Below are positions 33,060 to 47,970 of a DNA stretch of 64,000 nucleotides, one piece after another (positions within the stretch are counted from its first letter, which is position 1; each line of letters begins with the position of its first letter). Origin of the DNA: Diphasiastrum complanatum (lineage: Eukaryota; Streptophyta; Lycopodiopsida; Lycopodiales; Lycopodiaceae); assembly GCA_029204225.1 (NCBI GenBank), contig CM055095.1, forward strand, positions 21,681,252-21,745,251. The letters are read 5' to 3'. Both the position numbers and the translations under genes were made by a program. The notes beneath the pieces are model-generated. The model did not search any database, was not told the DNA's origin, and was given only the letters and a program-made list of their open reading frames with translations.

Positions 33060-33400
33060 TCAATCTCCCTCTTGAATGGGCAGCAGTGTGAAGATCTCAT
33101 GGCCTCTTTCGTCTTTCAGTCCAGGGAATGTGGACTCGTCAAACTTCACATCTCTACTCGAAACAACCTTCTTCTTGGTTGGATCGTAGAGTCTGTAACA
33201 CATGTGTTCCATTCGAGTAGCCAACCATGATTGTTTTTTCGGATTTGTCATCGAGCTTGCTTCTCTTTTTTTTCAGAATGTGCTTGTATGTTGCACATCC
33301 AAACACTTGTACATATGATAAATCAGGCTTTCTGCATGTCCACATTTCATATGGTGTTTTGTTTTTCAGTGCTGTCATTGTAGATCTGGGTACCTGCTAG
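33060..33400 (-). pseudogene. pol: Second copia integrase fragment
   Basis: Minus strand: KTPYEMWTCRKPDLSYVQVFGCATYKHI (33378-33280), KLDDKSEKTIMVGYS, then in another frame CYRLYDPTKKKVVSSRDVKFDE. This is the C-terminal end of a copia integrase. It is clearly more complete in motif than, and different in sequence from, the fragment at 30495-30746, so it belongs to another element. Confidence 0.85.
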
Positions 33401-33630
33401 GAAACCAAAGATGAAACTGTCAATGGCAGATACAAGAGATAAGACAAAGACACGAGGGAGGCAATCAAGCATGCAGAGTTGTTAGGCAGAAGGAAACAGA
33501 TTGACGTTGTAGTATAGTTTTGTCCTGCCTGTCAGAGGACTACTCAGGGTCGTTCTCTCTTGGAAACACTTACATTCTAACAGAGATGCAAGCCAGGAAC
33601 GTTCATTCACAGATCAGCATACCGCCCAAA

Positions 33631-33776
33631 TGAACATTCAGTAGATTCTACAGCTACATACTCTTAAAAACGAACTGAATCAAATCCTACAATATACTAC
33701 ACTGAAATGAACATTTAGTAGATTCTACAGCTACCTACTCTTAAAAACGAACTGAATCAAATCCTACAATATACTA
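33631..33776. repeat. 77-bp tandem duplication
   Basis: TGAACATTCAGTAGATTCTA ... AATATACTAC at 33631-33707 repeated with two or three differences at 33708-33776. Confidence 0.85.
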
Positions 33777-34069
33777 GAATGAGCTACACTTGCAATAGTT
33801 GACAAAACAAGAAACAAGAACTAATCTACAACATGTTAGAAGTCCAAGAATCAAGAAACCAACCAGTCTTTTGATTTTTGGACATCCCAAGAACATTAAG
33901 AACTGGATTGTAAAGAGATATGCAAGAACTACACCACAAATCCAGCCTATTTAGTTTACTTGAATGTTGGCTCCTACATTGATCCACAAGAAAACATGAA
34001 ATCTAATCCACAACTAGGAAAGCAAGAAAACTAATCCACTCTTTATCCACAACCACACACAATATGAAT

Positions 34070-34513
34070 GGAAGGGCATGATCATAGGGGCATCACTCAA
34101 GAAAACCATTATGATCAAGGAGCTTAGTGTATCATCAAACTCATGGAAAATCTTCTTATTAAGCATGGAGTAGATACAATGCAAAAAGCTCCTCTACACA
34201 AAGAGGGCATCTCTTAAATAAGCAAGAGAGCTTCTTAGGTGGCATCCTAGTGGAATTTCCACATTTCACAAATTACAAGTGGAATAATGCTCTCCACTAG
34301 AGGTCACCATCAAAAGGTGGCACACTCTACTTTCTTTAAGAGGGGTGTACTTGCATTTATTACATTTGCCTAGAAATACTAGTTCCTACATGGTCATTCC
34401 ATCTTCTGGGATTCACCATGAGGCTTACATAGTTCTTGCTTGTCATTCCTAACTAGCATTTCTCGGCTCTCAGTCTTCGTTGGTCTCGTATTCTCAGAGA
34501 CCTCCTCGGTCTA
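34070..34513 (-). repeat. Dispersed repeat Z, copy B
   Basis: Reverse-complement match of 5585-6040, with the TATTTAAGAG motif kept. It lies 28 kb away in opposite orientation. Confidence 0.7.
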
Positions 34514-35110
34514 AAGGTTGCTTTGTATGCAAGATGATGTTCCTCGAATCGAAAAAAAAAGACGAGCAATTGGACAATGTCAATCAATCATATACTAGCT
34601 AGCACAGCATCGATCAACGTCTTTATTACAATGCTAAATGATATTTCAACTAATTACTATGATTTCATATAAGGTTATATAGGTCACACACCAACAATTA
34701 AAAAGATATATCATATAGGTCACATATCACTAAGGTCCTCAATATAACATAAATGCTTTTGATCATGAATCTAAATGACCCCATGCAACCATTTAAGAGG
34801 TCACATGACAACATAATATTATGTCATAAAATCCTAAAAAACTTGTCAAATTACTTGTTTAATAACAATATGTACTATTTTTTATCTCATGATTTTGTCT
34901 TGTATGTCAAATATCAAGAAAAATAAAATTTATAACAATATAATAGCAATTAAATACTACCATAATGATCTTTGAATTGAATTTTTATGTTCCATCATAT
35001 TAAAAAATATATTTTATGTAAGATTTTATGTCAAATCCTACAATAAAATATTCTAATAGAATCTAGAAAATATTATGACTTGCATGAATGACATTTAAAG
35101 CATGCAAGCC

Positions 35111-35133
35111 CATGTGGGAGACCCTCCCACATG
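35111..35133. repeat. Perfect 10-bp hairpin
   Basis: CATGTGGGAG-ACC-CTCCCACATG. It lies in AT-rich DNA just before the GTGGAT repeat zone. Confidence 0.8.
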
Positions 35134-35153
35134 TGAAGAGAGAGAAAAAAAAC

Positions 35154-36660
35154 TGCGTGGATATCGCATGGATAACTTCTGAGTGGATAATCCACGTGAA
35201 ACTTGAATGCCAATAAAACCACATTTTTGTGAGCATTCTTGCTCCTCTTCTCTTGCTTTCAAGTTTTAGTGGTTTTCTTAATCTAGTGTTTAGTGCTCTT
35301 GCTTGCTATTGCTCTTCCAAGCTCTATAGATCTTGCTTACTTGCTTGCTTTTGGTGGCTTTTCCTTGCTAGTGATCTTGCTCTCGCTATTGCTTGCAATC
35401 TCTTCCTAATCTATTGATCTTGCTTGCTGAACGAAGGAAGCAAGGAGGGAGGAAGTGATGATGAGTAGAGATTTAAAATTATATGTAAGGCCTTGTAGAA
35501 GGCAATGTATGAAGGGGGGATTTATTCACTCATCAAAGTACTTCTTTTTAATCAATCAATATAATGTTTTGGCACTACCTCATTCTTGCAAAAATTTTGA
35601 ATGCATATATTTTAAATTCATGAATGCAAATGTATAGTCTATTGAATGCACATCTATTGAATGCAAATGTATCTATTGATGTATTCAATGCAATGTATAG
35701 TTTATTTAATGCACATCTATGGAATGCAAATGTATCTATTGATGTATTCAATGCAATGTATCTATTTTAGCACATGATTTGCATGCTAGAATGCACAATA
35801 GAAAGTAATGGAAAGCATAATGGAAAGTAATGGAAACCACAATATAATACATCAATAGATAACTTAAGCTATCAACTAAATATCAAATGAATCAAAATAA
35901 ATTTGAATTTACCTTTACTATTGTATCTCCATTGTTTTGCAATCTTTTCTTTTCCTTTTGCATGCACTTGATCTTTCAATCCAATGAAAGCTCTTTTTTC
36001 ATTTTTCATATCCAAGCCTACATCACAAACAAAAAAGATCTTAAAACATATGATCACAAAACACATACTATTAACATCCATCAATGAACTAAAATTCCTA
36101 AACGCTATCAATATTCTCACTCACATTCATCCCCATCTCATCCTCACTCCCATCTATACTCTCTTTTTCTCTCTCTCACACAAAAGAAAAAAGGAAGTCG
36201 ACCTCTAGTTTAGGAGCGAACCACATTTTGGTTCGCGCCAAATGTTTTTTTTTTTTGTCAAAAAAATTTGCGTGGATTATTTCCAGAGATTTAATCATGT
36301 GGATACCGCATGAATAGAAAAAAAAAAATTTACCCACGCGGTATTTACGACCCCAACTTCGATGGATTTCGCGTGGATAAATTTTTTTTTGCGTGGATAA
36401 TTTGCCACGCGGTATCCACGCGAAAGTTGAGCCTTTTTTTTTTAAATCTTACTATGGTATGGATAATCCACGCGTGGATTATCCATGCCAAATTAAAATT
36501 TCCATTTCCGGATCCGGGTGTCGGAGGCTTGCCCAGCTGCCGCTTGTCGGAGTTGTCGTGGATAATCCACGTAGTTTGAATTTCATGACCTCCAACCGAT
36601 CTGCTGTCGGAAATGACACTTGCGTGGAACATCCACGCGTATATCCACGCAAATTTTTTT
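35154..36660. repeat. GCGTGGAT(A)ATCCACGC palindrome zone
   Basis: Many direct and inverted copies of GCGTGGATA/TATCCACGC at the two ends: about three at 35154-35199 and about ten at 36270-36655. One is a perfect 28-base palindrome at 36459-36486 (centre CGCG, arms ATGGATAATCCACG). The middle (35229-36200) is AT-rich with TTGC-rich patches and no protein. The two-ended arrangement resembles subterminal repeats of a non-autonomous DNA transposon; edges are not defined. Confidence 0.6.
35631..35770. repeat. 63-bp tandem repeat
   Basis: TGTATAGTCTATTGAATGCA ... repeated at 35694 with few changes; a third unit starts and fades after 35757. Confidence 0.8.
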
Positions 36661-37711
36661 TTGGCTGTGCCACCTCCTTTGTATTATGTGTGGATATTTG
36701 CTACATGTGTTCTTATGTTTTAAGAATTCTCAAGATTTTTCAAATTTATTTTTTTGTAATTATATCGACCACATAATCATTACATTTATACTTAGAGATT
36801 AATGGCTTGTTTATGTAAATTTCCTTGAACAAATCATGATGTCCAACATGTACAATCGAATTTTTTGTTCGATGAATGCAATTTTAACTGTCGCACAAAA
36901 TGATAGTAGCACCCATCTGTTATTGTCCAAGATTTACAAATAAGAATCAAAACCAAATAATCCCATGTGTTATACTAAGTACTCACATATTAAGGTCTCA
37001 ACAATGATACTCATTCCTAAGGTTTTTCCTCAAGAACGTGTGTTATGTTTCTTAGGAACACGTTTTCAACCACATTATCAAATTCAATTTCTTCAAAATC
37101 GCATATATATTTAAACTTACAGACACTTTTGCGCATGGGTGAGGGACCCCATGCATCCTCCTCTCCTCACCCATGCCCCGAAGGTCATGTAGAAAACCTG
37201 ATCAAACAAATCTCGGTTCTACTAACAAAGTGCACAGTTTAATTAACAGAGGATGTAAAATGAACTCAAAACATTTCTATTCGTCTTCAACCTTGAAAGA
37301 TTCACGAAATATTCTTGTGGTAACTCGAAAGATTTGCGAACAGATTTCTTGTGGTAAATCGAAAGATTCGCGAACAAGTTCTTGTCGCAAAATATTTCAT
37401 TTTTTGTTCAAACCTCACCTGTCGCGAAACTGTCGTCTGTTGTGAACAATTCGTGAAATTTCTTGATTCTTCTTCAAGCTCAAAACTGTCAAGTATCTCG
37501 AACAATTTTCGAAACACGAAGCTGTCGTGAAGAGACAAAGTGTCGCAAACAATTCACGAAACACGAAGCCTAGACGAAAAGATAAACTATCGCAAACAAT
37601 TCACAAACAAAAATTATTTGAGCCTAGAAACAGAGCATTTATTTGAATATCAACCATCGTAACGGTTAGATCTACTTTTACAGAATTAACAAAAGACATA
37701 TCCTGTAGCAA

Positions 37712-37719
37712 TATAAATA
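37712..37719 (+). promoter_or_regulatory. TATA box of a copia LTR
   Basis: TATAAATA about 320 bases before a primer binding site; the LTR containing it ends CCTACA at 38030. Its left edge was not found. Upstream (37290-37580) are many TCGCGAA/TTCGCGAA motifs. Confidence 0.45.
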
Positions 37720-38031
37720 CATGTGCACTACTCGTTGTAACTCACTCAATCAGAGACACAACAACAAAATAAGAAAGCAAGAGATGTATATTGATGATTT
37801 AGATTCAGAATTATAAAATTCGTTTTTGATCAAAGTTTCTCAATTTCTGATTGTCTAAAATTGTCTATCTAAAATATCTCTTAATTCTGCATGCTTATTC
37901 AATCAAGGCAAAGATTGTTCTATTAGTACATAGATCGGGAACAGACTTGATTCAAGACACTGATATTAGTTTGATTTATTCAAACTTTCATCGTGTTCTC
38001 TGAAGAAGAATTATTACTATTTTTCCTACAA

Positions 38032-38043
38032 TGGTATCAGAGC
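38032..38043 (+). other. Primer binding site of a copia element
   Basis: TGGTATCAGAGC, the initiator-tRNA-Met site used by most plant copia elements, directly after the LTR end ACA. Confidence 0.9.
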
Positions 38044-38184
38044 ATATCAGAGTCGATACAATAGTATCCTCAAATCTCTCTCAACATTCTTCATACATCC
38101 ATCAGCAGCCGCATCTTGAATTTATTCAGAAGAATAAAAGATGTTGACAATCAGCAATATTTAGTCTAAGGTCAGTACGATCTT

Positions 38185-38437
38185 GGATCCATAAGGTTCA
38201 AACTATTTGATCTGGAAATTAAAGACTTCAGTCATATCAAAGGGCGAAGGTCTTTGGCAATGGGTAGAACCAATAGAGGAGAAGCCAATAACTACTCCTG
38301 ACAAAGAACTTCGAGAATGGAGTTTGAGAAATGACAAAGCTGTAGCAATTATTGTGTCATCAGTGCATGACAACATAATGCTAGACCTTACTAACATTCA
38401 ATCTCCATATACAAGAAGAAAAAGAAGAAGAAGATGA
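38185..38437 (+). pseudogene. gag: Copia Gag start, truncated
   Basis: GSNYLIWKLKTSVISKGEGLWQWV ... ELREWSLRNDKAVAIIVSSVHDNIMLDL, the N-terminal UBN2/DUF4219-type Gag of copia elements. It lies 140 bases after the primer binding site. After LTNIQSPYT (about 38412) the sequence becomes an unrelated GAA-rich run, so the rest of the element is gone. Closely similar to the fragment at 55590-55960. Confidence 0.8.
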
Positions 38438-38536
38438 AGAAGAAAAAGAGGGAGAGGGTTAGCAGGCGCCCTCAAGGAGAGAGAAAGTAACAGCAATGCT
38501 TGAAAGGAAATGAATTACAAATGAACAATGAGTACA

Positions 38537-38544
38537 TATAAATA
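38537..38544 (+). promoter_or_regulatory. TATA-like box
   Basis: TATAAATA followed by GG, about 100 bases after the break in the copia Gag. It may belong to an LTR fragment that truncates the element; no second copy supports this. Confidence 0.3.
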
Positions 38545-39304
38545 GGCCTTCCAAGGGCCCCTAGACTCTTCCAAACTCTAAGTTCTAGAACCTTCCAAAC
38601 CCACCACTAATTATAGGGCACTCCCAAAAGTCAAGATAGGGCCCCTTAACATAATTAGACTTTACCACTAGACCAAAATCGGGTCCAACTTAACTAAAAC
38701 TATCTTAACATGGTCTAAATGATAAACCTACCCCATGCTTACACAAATCTTAGCCTTTTGGATCAAAATAACCTATGCGAAACTAACATTATCATTTACT
38801 ATTTCTAACAGTTATATTACCATTGTATTGCATGGACAAAAACTCAATGTTTCCATTTATTTGAATTGTCATGGATGGCTCATCCATGTGCAATTTATTT
38901 GTGTTCATCTATTGTCATATGAAGTGTCATTAATAAATACATGATATCCAAGGTTTGAAGATTGGAAAATCAAACATGGCATTTGGAAAATTTAGAGTAA
39001 TTTAATTGTTTGCGAGATTTTTTCTGTAGTTGAGCCATGTGTGATCCCTAGCTAAGTTGATATCTAGAACCTCACTCAAGTGTACCTATGAGTATTACAT
39101 TTGCATATCAACATCTAGCTCATATGATAGATATCAAGTAATTGAAGTTTTTTAGTGATATAGTATACAAACTTAATATTAGATTTGTAGAAAGTATTTT
39201 GTTCTTAGCGTTTCTTTGCTAAAAGAATATGAGAATTATGAACTTTTTCAAATAAATGGGACACAATTTTTACAAATAATTATTTGCAAAATTCTTTGCT
39301 ATAG

Positions 39305-41345
<2,041 letters not shown>

Positions 41346-41349
41346 AATT

Positions 41350-42218
<869 letters not shown>

Positions 42219-42296
42219 TACTCTTAGGATACTCATGTATGTATTTGCCTTAAGGCCTGCACCATCCATAAGGAATGGTGACAACATACCAAGAGC

Positions 42297-44259
42297 TCAT
42301 GTGCGAAATTTAGCAAGTATAATAAAACAACAATCGTGAGCATTGGTAATCCATCTGAATGAGCCTTTGTGGGCTTTATAGGTGTAGAGGAGGTATGGTA
42401 GAGAATCATTTCCCAAGAAAATTTTTGGTAAGAAATTAGTAGTAGTGTCCATTATATATGACATGGAATCCTCAACAGAGTTAGATTGTTCATTGGGAAA
42501 AGGAGTAAAGTCTGGACTACTAAGTCTTTGTATGGCCAACTTTTGTACAAAGTATTTACACATGAAACAGGGGTTGTGTTGTGCTTTATCGATATCGTTT
42601 ACATAAAGAAATGTGGTAATTCATTCTAGTTCATCATTGGCAATCCTATTCTTAGTAAGAGTAGTAGTATTACCATGAACCCATTTCCCCTTTCTAATAT
42701 AGCTTAAAGCACAATCTTTGCAAAAAACAGCATGTTTTATTTTAGTAGTTTCATCTAAAAGTGCGTAATCTAAAAGTGCGTAAGAAGGTAGCAATTTCAT
42801 AAGCTTGAACCATCTCTTATAAAGATTGAAAGCAACTTCGTTCACATTAGCTTGTCATAAAGTAATATGGTTGAAGCCTTTTTCTAAAGATTTTCGTAAG
42901 AAGGAACTTTTCACGACAATACAATCTGTGCATATGACATGACCAAATTTTTCTGAGACTAAATTCTTCAAACGTTTAAAAGTAAGACACTAGCAGAAAT
43001 GTAGGTTTTCTATATCAAATTGACAAAAAACATCATAAGAAAAATACCATTCATTTTTAACACTTGGTAGGTACGACCAACCAAAGATAATGTCATGAAG
43101 GACTTCGTCTACAATACCAAAAAGTCTGCGTAAAACGTGAGCGTAAAAGCCATTCATATGGATAGTCTCAAAAACTCTATTACGGTAACATAAATGTAAA
43201 AAAAGTCTTCTTGTGTTGCTGCTAGTAGTGAACTGGAGATAGCCAGTCGTTGATATGCTAATTTCCCTTCTAATTGTCACGTCTTCATCCTGCACATCGA
43301 TTAGGATCTGTAAAAGTTCAGTTTTTTGATTGGTAGATCATCTTTGGTGCCACTGCTTTGTCCTTCCTTTACCAGGAAAGAACTTGGCTAGGTTATTCAT
43401 CATCAACCAGATAGCATGGTCAAACCAAATGATGGAAGAGCTATTTTTTCATTTTTCACCACATCTATATTTGAAAAAGGTCTTTTCCAATTCCAGATTC
43501 TGGCTTGGTGAAGATTCATTCCTTTGAAGTTGGTCTCAAAGTGGCCTCTAATTTTGGCCCAGGTTTGTTCAGAGGGACAACGTGATGGCTCAAATTTGTT
43601 CATACGAATGATGGTGTCAAAAGAAACAGGGGTCTCAAGTGAAGGATTTCTATGCATGGCGGCTAACTTGTAGACTTTTATTTTTTTTCAGTCAAATGAG
43701 TCATCATGATCCAAAGATCGATAGGGATGGGTGCAAGGAAATCGACAGAAGGCAGACTCCAAAGTTTATAAGACGTGAGCGTGGATTTGTACTCAATAAT
43801 TCTTCCAGAAACAAAGGGTACTTGACAACTTATAGATTGGCAAAAGTCATAAGAAGAGAGGTCACCAATGTCGCAAATGTCTTGAGAGAAGATCTCGAGC
43901 TGAGTGGCACTATCCTCATCAAGGTCATCAGTAAGAACTAAAGGATGCGATGGTAGAGGAGCATCAGACACAGTAGGGGAAATGATAGCAGGAGTAATAT
44001 CATTTTTGTTCTCCAAGCACATGAACACTTTTCTAATGTGCATATTACAAAACTTTTTGTCTTTTTCGAATTTTTCAACGAAATCATTAAGGCGACTATA
44101 AAGATTCTCCACTAAGCTCAAAGTGTCTTTCTTCTTAACAAAATCAAGATAAATCTTTACCGAGTCACTAGTTTCAAGCAGATCAATCAGACAAAGAATC
44201 TTATCGTTAGGTCCAGCAGAAGAATAAATAGCCCTATCAGTGTTAACAAATTTATGCAT
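42297..44259 (-). pseudogene. Unrecognised coding remnant in several pieces
   Basis: Five minus-strand open segments follow each other in order: 44259-43678 (193 residues), 43657-43403, 43295-42990, 42845-42621 and 42563-42297. Composition is protein-like (for example YLDFVKKKDTLSLVENLYSRLNDFVEKFEKD; GFYAHVLRRLFGIVDEVLHDIIFGWSYLPS; HAVFCKDCALSYIRKGKWVHGN). FCKDC is a possible metal-binding pair. The segments are separated by stops or frame changes. It may be one broken gene of about 600 residues or a transposon ORF. No family recognised. Bounded on the 3' side by the GA tract duplication. Confidence 0.45.
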
Positions 44260-44289
44260 CTCAACGGTCTTTTTTCATACAACAAATCA

Positions 44290-45720
44290 GTGTCTAAACA
44301 AAATGGTTAGGTGGAGGAAGGCTCCTCATAACCCAAAGAGTCAGCGTCTTGAAATGATCCTGTGGACTAAACCATAAAAATAGACCTTTATTAGCTTATG
44401 AATCGGATAAAAGGTAAAAGCTTCAATACTATCCCAACCAAGAAATAGTCAGATTTACACCACTAGGATTTACAAGACTGCACTTAGTTCCTCTTGACAA
44501 AGCAAGACTGAAGCTTTTTAAAGCCTTTATTTATAATCCAACAAGGTAAAATATAGCTGAAAAGTAAGATACAATACTAAAAAGCACCATAAAGCATAAC
44601 CACTCTCAAGACATCCAGCTAATACCTGCCACCATCCCACACAACAAAACCACTCAAGCTAGTTACATGAGGAAGACAGGTGTCATGGCTGAATGTCAAT
44701 TGTTACTTTTCATACTACTAGTGTACATTACCTTTTTCACATGATAAGGCAAATCCTTACAGAACATAGCCCATGTTGTAATGCTTTTTTTATTGTGGCT
44801 TCTATTGTGAAGTGCCTTCTGTTGATGTGTTCAAAAGTGACTTTGACGATAAATCATACTTCGTGAGTCACAAAACAACACTTTAAGATATCAACTTTTC
44901 ATGTTGCATAAAGTTCTATTGCCATTTATGGGTATTATAAAGCTTAAAAAATCAATTCCCTCTATCTCACCTCGCTCAAATTCAAGATGGCCATTTCTCA
45001 AAATTTTGTTGTTGATTTTGATTTTACGTCAAATTGCTAATGTATGGTGTCATGCAACTCATCCATGACTTTTCTTTTGACTACATTTTATATCGTAGAT
45101 AAATTATCTACAATATAGTGTTGTTTGTCCATTTATACCATCATTCAAAAACAAAAAACAAAACTAGGGCTATGGATCTCATTATTCTACTCATTGTCCA
45201 TGGTTTATTAGTTGAACAAAATCACTTAATGATACACATATCTAAAAAATCATTGGCTACTAGATGATGTTTGTGTTTCTCGAGCATATATCATTGAAAA
45301 CCATTTGTTTAATATTAGTATATCCAAGGTAACCATTATTTTCTTTCTTGTGTTTAGGTATAACATTTTCAATATCACACTTAAAGCAGGTATAAATTTA
45401 TGGCATCCCTTCATCCAATAAATTGTTGTTGGTGTAGGCGCTGGAGCTTTCTTAAATTCATTAATTTGTTAGTATCCTTTGGAGTCCACTCTAGTTGTCT
45501 CAGTGATTTGATAAATCAATCTTGCCCATTTAGAAAATTCTAATATGAACCCTCAATAATACTTGCAATGGCCTAGTGCTTTTTCATTTACCTTTTTACT
45601 ACAATGGCTTGCTCTTATAATGCTTGTATCATTCAATGTGATGCTTTCTAAGGTTTGCTCTCAGATATGGTTAAGTATACTTAGCAAAGGAGTTCTTTGT
45701 TTCAACTTTTTATGGTAAAA
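44290..45720. other. Stretch without recognised features
   Basis: AT-rich, only short frames on both strands. Confidence 0.5.
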
Positions 45721-45727
45721 TGTCAAC

Positions 45728-46231
45728 CTGTCCTATGATGGACAGATCATGCTTTCTAGTAGACAAATTGAAGCGCGCCTCACTAGTCGTGATGGTAGCA
45801 TTTTGCTTTCTCACATCTCGCTATGGAAATACTTGTGTGGCAGTGATGAATCAGTTGTCCGCATTGTCATCTAAATGCTTTACTTGCTTCTTGTATGGAT
45901 AACAATAGAAAGGCTTTATCTTTGCCTTCTTGAGACTTGAATATGTGTAGATGTCCATAGATGGACATATTGCATATACTTCCTATTGATAATGATGGAT
46001 TATAATGTTGAGGTGTAACCTGGGCAGCGATGGACAACAAACACTTTGTACCTACTCACTTTTTGCTTGCACCACTCCTACTATCCAATGATGGATAGTA
46101 GGAGCAATCACTTTATATCCACTTATGAGTAAACTTGCATGTTGTCCAGTGATGGACAACAGGCTAAAAAAAACTTTTTATTCTCTGAAGCTTCATGTAT
46201 AAATATCGTCTATCATCCAACAATGGATAGA
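45728..46231. repeat. Cluster of short hairpins with covarying stems
   Basis: At least five inverted repeats share a (T/C)CCA-N4-TGGA core: 45728-45745 (CTGTCC/GGACAG), 45951-45968 (ATGTCCA/TGGACAT), 46075-46104 (13-base perfect stem CTCCTACTATCCA), 46141-46160 (GTTGTCCA/TGGACAAC) and 46209-46231 (TCTATC/GATAGA). Where one arm changes (GTCC or ATCC) the other changes to match. Related unpaired halves occur near 45993 and 46027. Confidence 0.7.
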
Positions 46232-46360
46232 AGATGGCTTTCTGGCTCAACTTTTAAGTAAATGTATCACTGGACTATCTATGATTGCATCCTCTCTAAC
46301 ATCATCTTACACTTATTATGCGATACTAAATGCTTATCGGTTTATGGGATAATGTAGCAT

Positions 46361-46657
46361 TGTTGGATAACTACGGCCTGTTAGTTAGAATTAAAGTAGA
46401 ATCATTGTGCTACTGTATTGTGGGTCCTATCAGTTGATAAGGATCAGTTGGCCTCGCCACGAGGCAAGTCGACGGGACACGCTTCCCGCCAACGGCAACC
46501 TGGGTCATGCATGGGTTGCCTTAGTGAACAACTATATGTACAGTGTAATTTCATTTTGAGAAATATAGTTGCTATGTGAGCTTGCTGTGAACAGTGTTTT
46601 TTGCCTGTGTTATTGTTGTGTAGCATGATCTGTGTTCCTGTTTGAAGAAAATTCTAA
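46361..46657 (+). mobile_element. 5' LTR of a truncated copia element
   Basis: Starts TGTTGGATAACTACGG and runs to just before the primer binding site; about 297 bases, short as for many copia elements. A TATA-like CTATATGTA is at about 46530. The exact right edge is uncertain because no CA precedes the site. No second copy. Confidence 0.6.
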
Positions 46658-46659
46658 GT

Positions 46660-46671
46660 TGGTATCAGAGC
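46660..46671 (+). other. Primer binding site of the copia element
   Basis: TGGTATCAGAGC, initiator tRNA-Met type. Confidence 0.9.
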
Positions 46672-47970
46672 CGTACAGGGAGTGTACACAACAGTACAAC
46701 ATCGTCGTTGAAGAGAGCTTCGGGAGAAATATCTTTTGAGAGTTCGGGGTTTACGGTGGGTACGAAAAGAGAAGCACTGGTACACGATTTCTAGTTTATA
46801 GAGGCTTGCCAAGCTCAGCAAAGGAATTATTAGCCTGTGCATAGCATCAAACAGGGAAAAATCTGGTGAAAAATTGACAATTTTGAAGCCAGTTGAAAAT
46901 TGAAACCGGGTTTTGGGTTACGGTTTTCTATACATAACTGGTGATTTCTTCACTGTTTGTGCACCATTTTGGATGTTGTAAGGACAGGAAGGAAGCTAAT
47001 TATATTTCAACCAACCATGGAGAGTTTATGAGGTTTATGTCAGAGATTTGTTTGCAGACAGTTAACCTAGCAGATTTGCGGTAAAAGGTGAAAAAAGCCA
47101 CTTTGTCAAGTTGAGCTAAAATCATCGTTTCTCCATGGAATTTCATGATTGAACACTCTACAGACTTGGTATCAGTAGGGCGACCCTGCTCCAAGCCTCA
47201 GATCATGCTCAAATCCATCCAAAAATGAGATTGATCAAGCAAAAATCAGCTTGGGGAGGCACGGCCGTAGACAGGGAGGAGCGTGGAGCTCGCGCGTGAC
47301 AAACAGGGGGAGCGGCTCAGTGTCAAAAAGTGTATAGTGGCCGCAAGAAAGGGTTTCAGTGCACAGGATTGCATGTGACCATAGGATTGGACTCCTATTG
47401 GATGGACAGCCGAGATGGATTGTTCAGAGAACAAGCTGGACCACAAGATCGTGGTGGGCCATTGGATGAAGTAGAAAAGGTCTTGAAGGGTCTTGAAGTG
47501 CATTTTGGCCTTCAACTTCATTAAAAATTTTCGTACTGAAATTGGAGTTGGGTCCCTTCACAAGTGAAGTGTGAAGTTTCTTCAAGGTGAATAAATAGTT
47601 CAAAAACAAGGAAAATCCCTATTTTTGGGTCCTTTGTCCATTTTGACCCAAACGAAAGGCTATAACCTCCAAACAAAGGGCACCCGGACTGTACCTGCAA
47701 GTACGGGGTACAGCAAAACAGAGTGATTGTAGCAGAGAAAGTGTTCGGAGTGCGCCAAAAGTGATTTCACCATTTCATTGGGCACGTAGTTGGGAGTTGA
47801 CGACTAAGTGCATTTCAGAAGGCGACGTCGACTTGGCTTTCAAATTGGTGGAAAAGCGGCGAGTGGCCTGGTAGGGGAAAAAGTCCAGGTCAGTATTTTT
47901 AACTTCTGACATCACAGTTGGCCTCGACATACTGCTTTTAGCCTACGGCAGAAGTTTCAAGCAGTTTTGC

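Noticed and set aside
36310-36776. Overlapping frames on both strands with DNPRVD/WIIHA repeats
   Set aside because: They arise from the GTGGAT palindromes; mirror symmetry gives frames on both strands.
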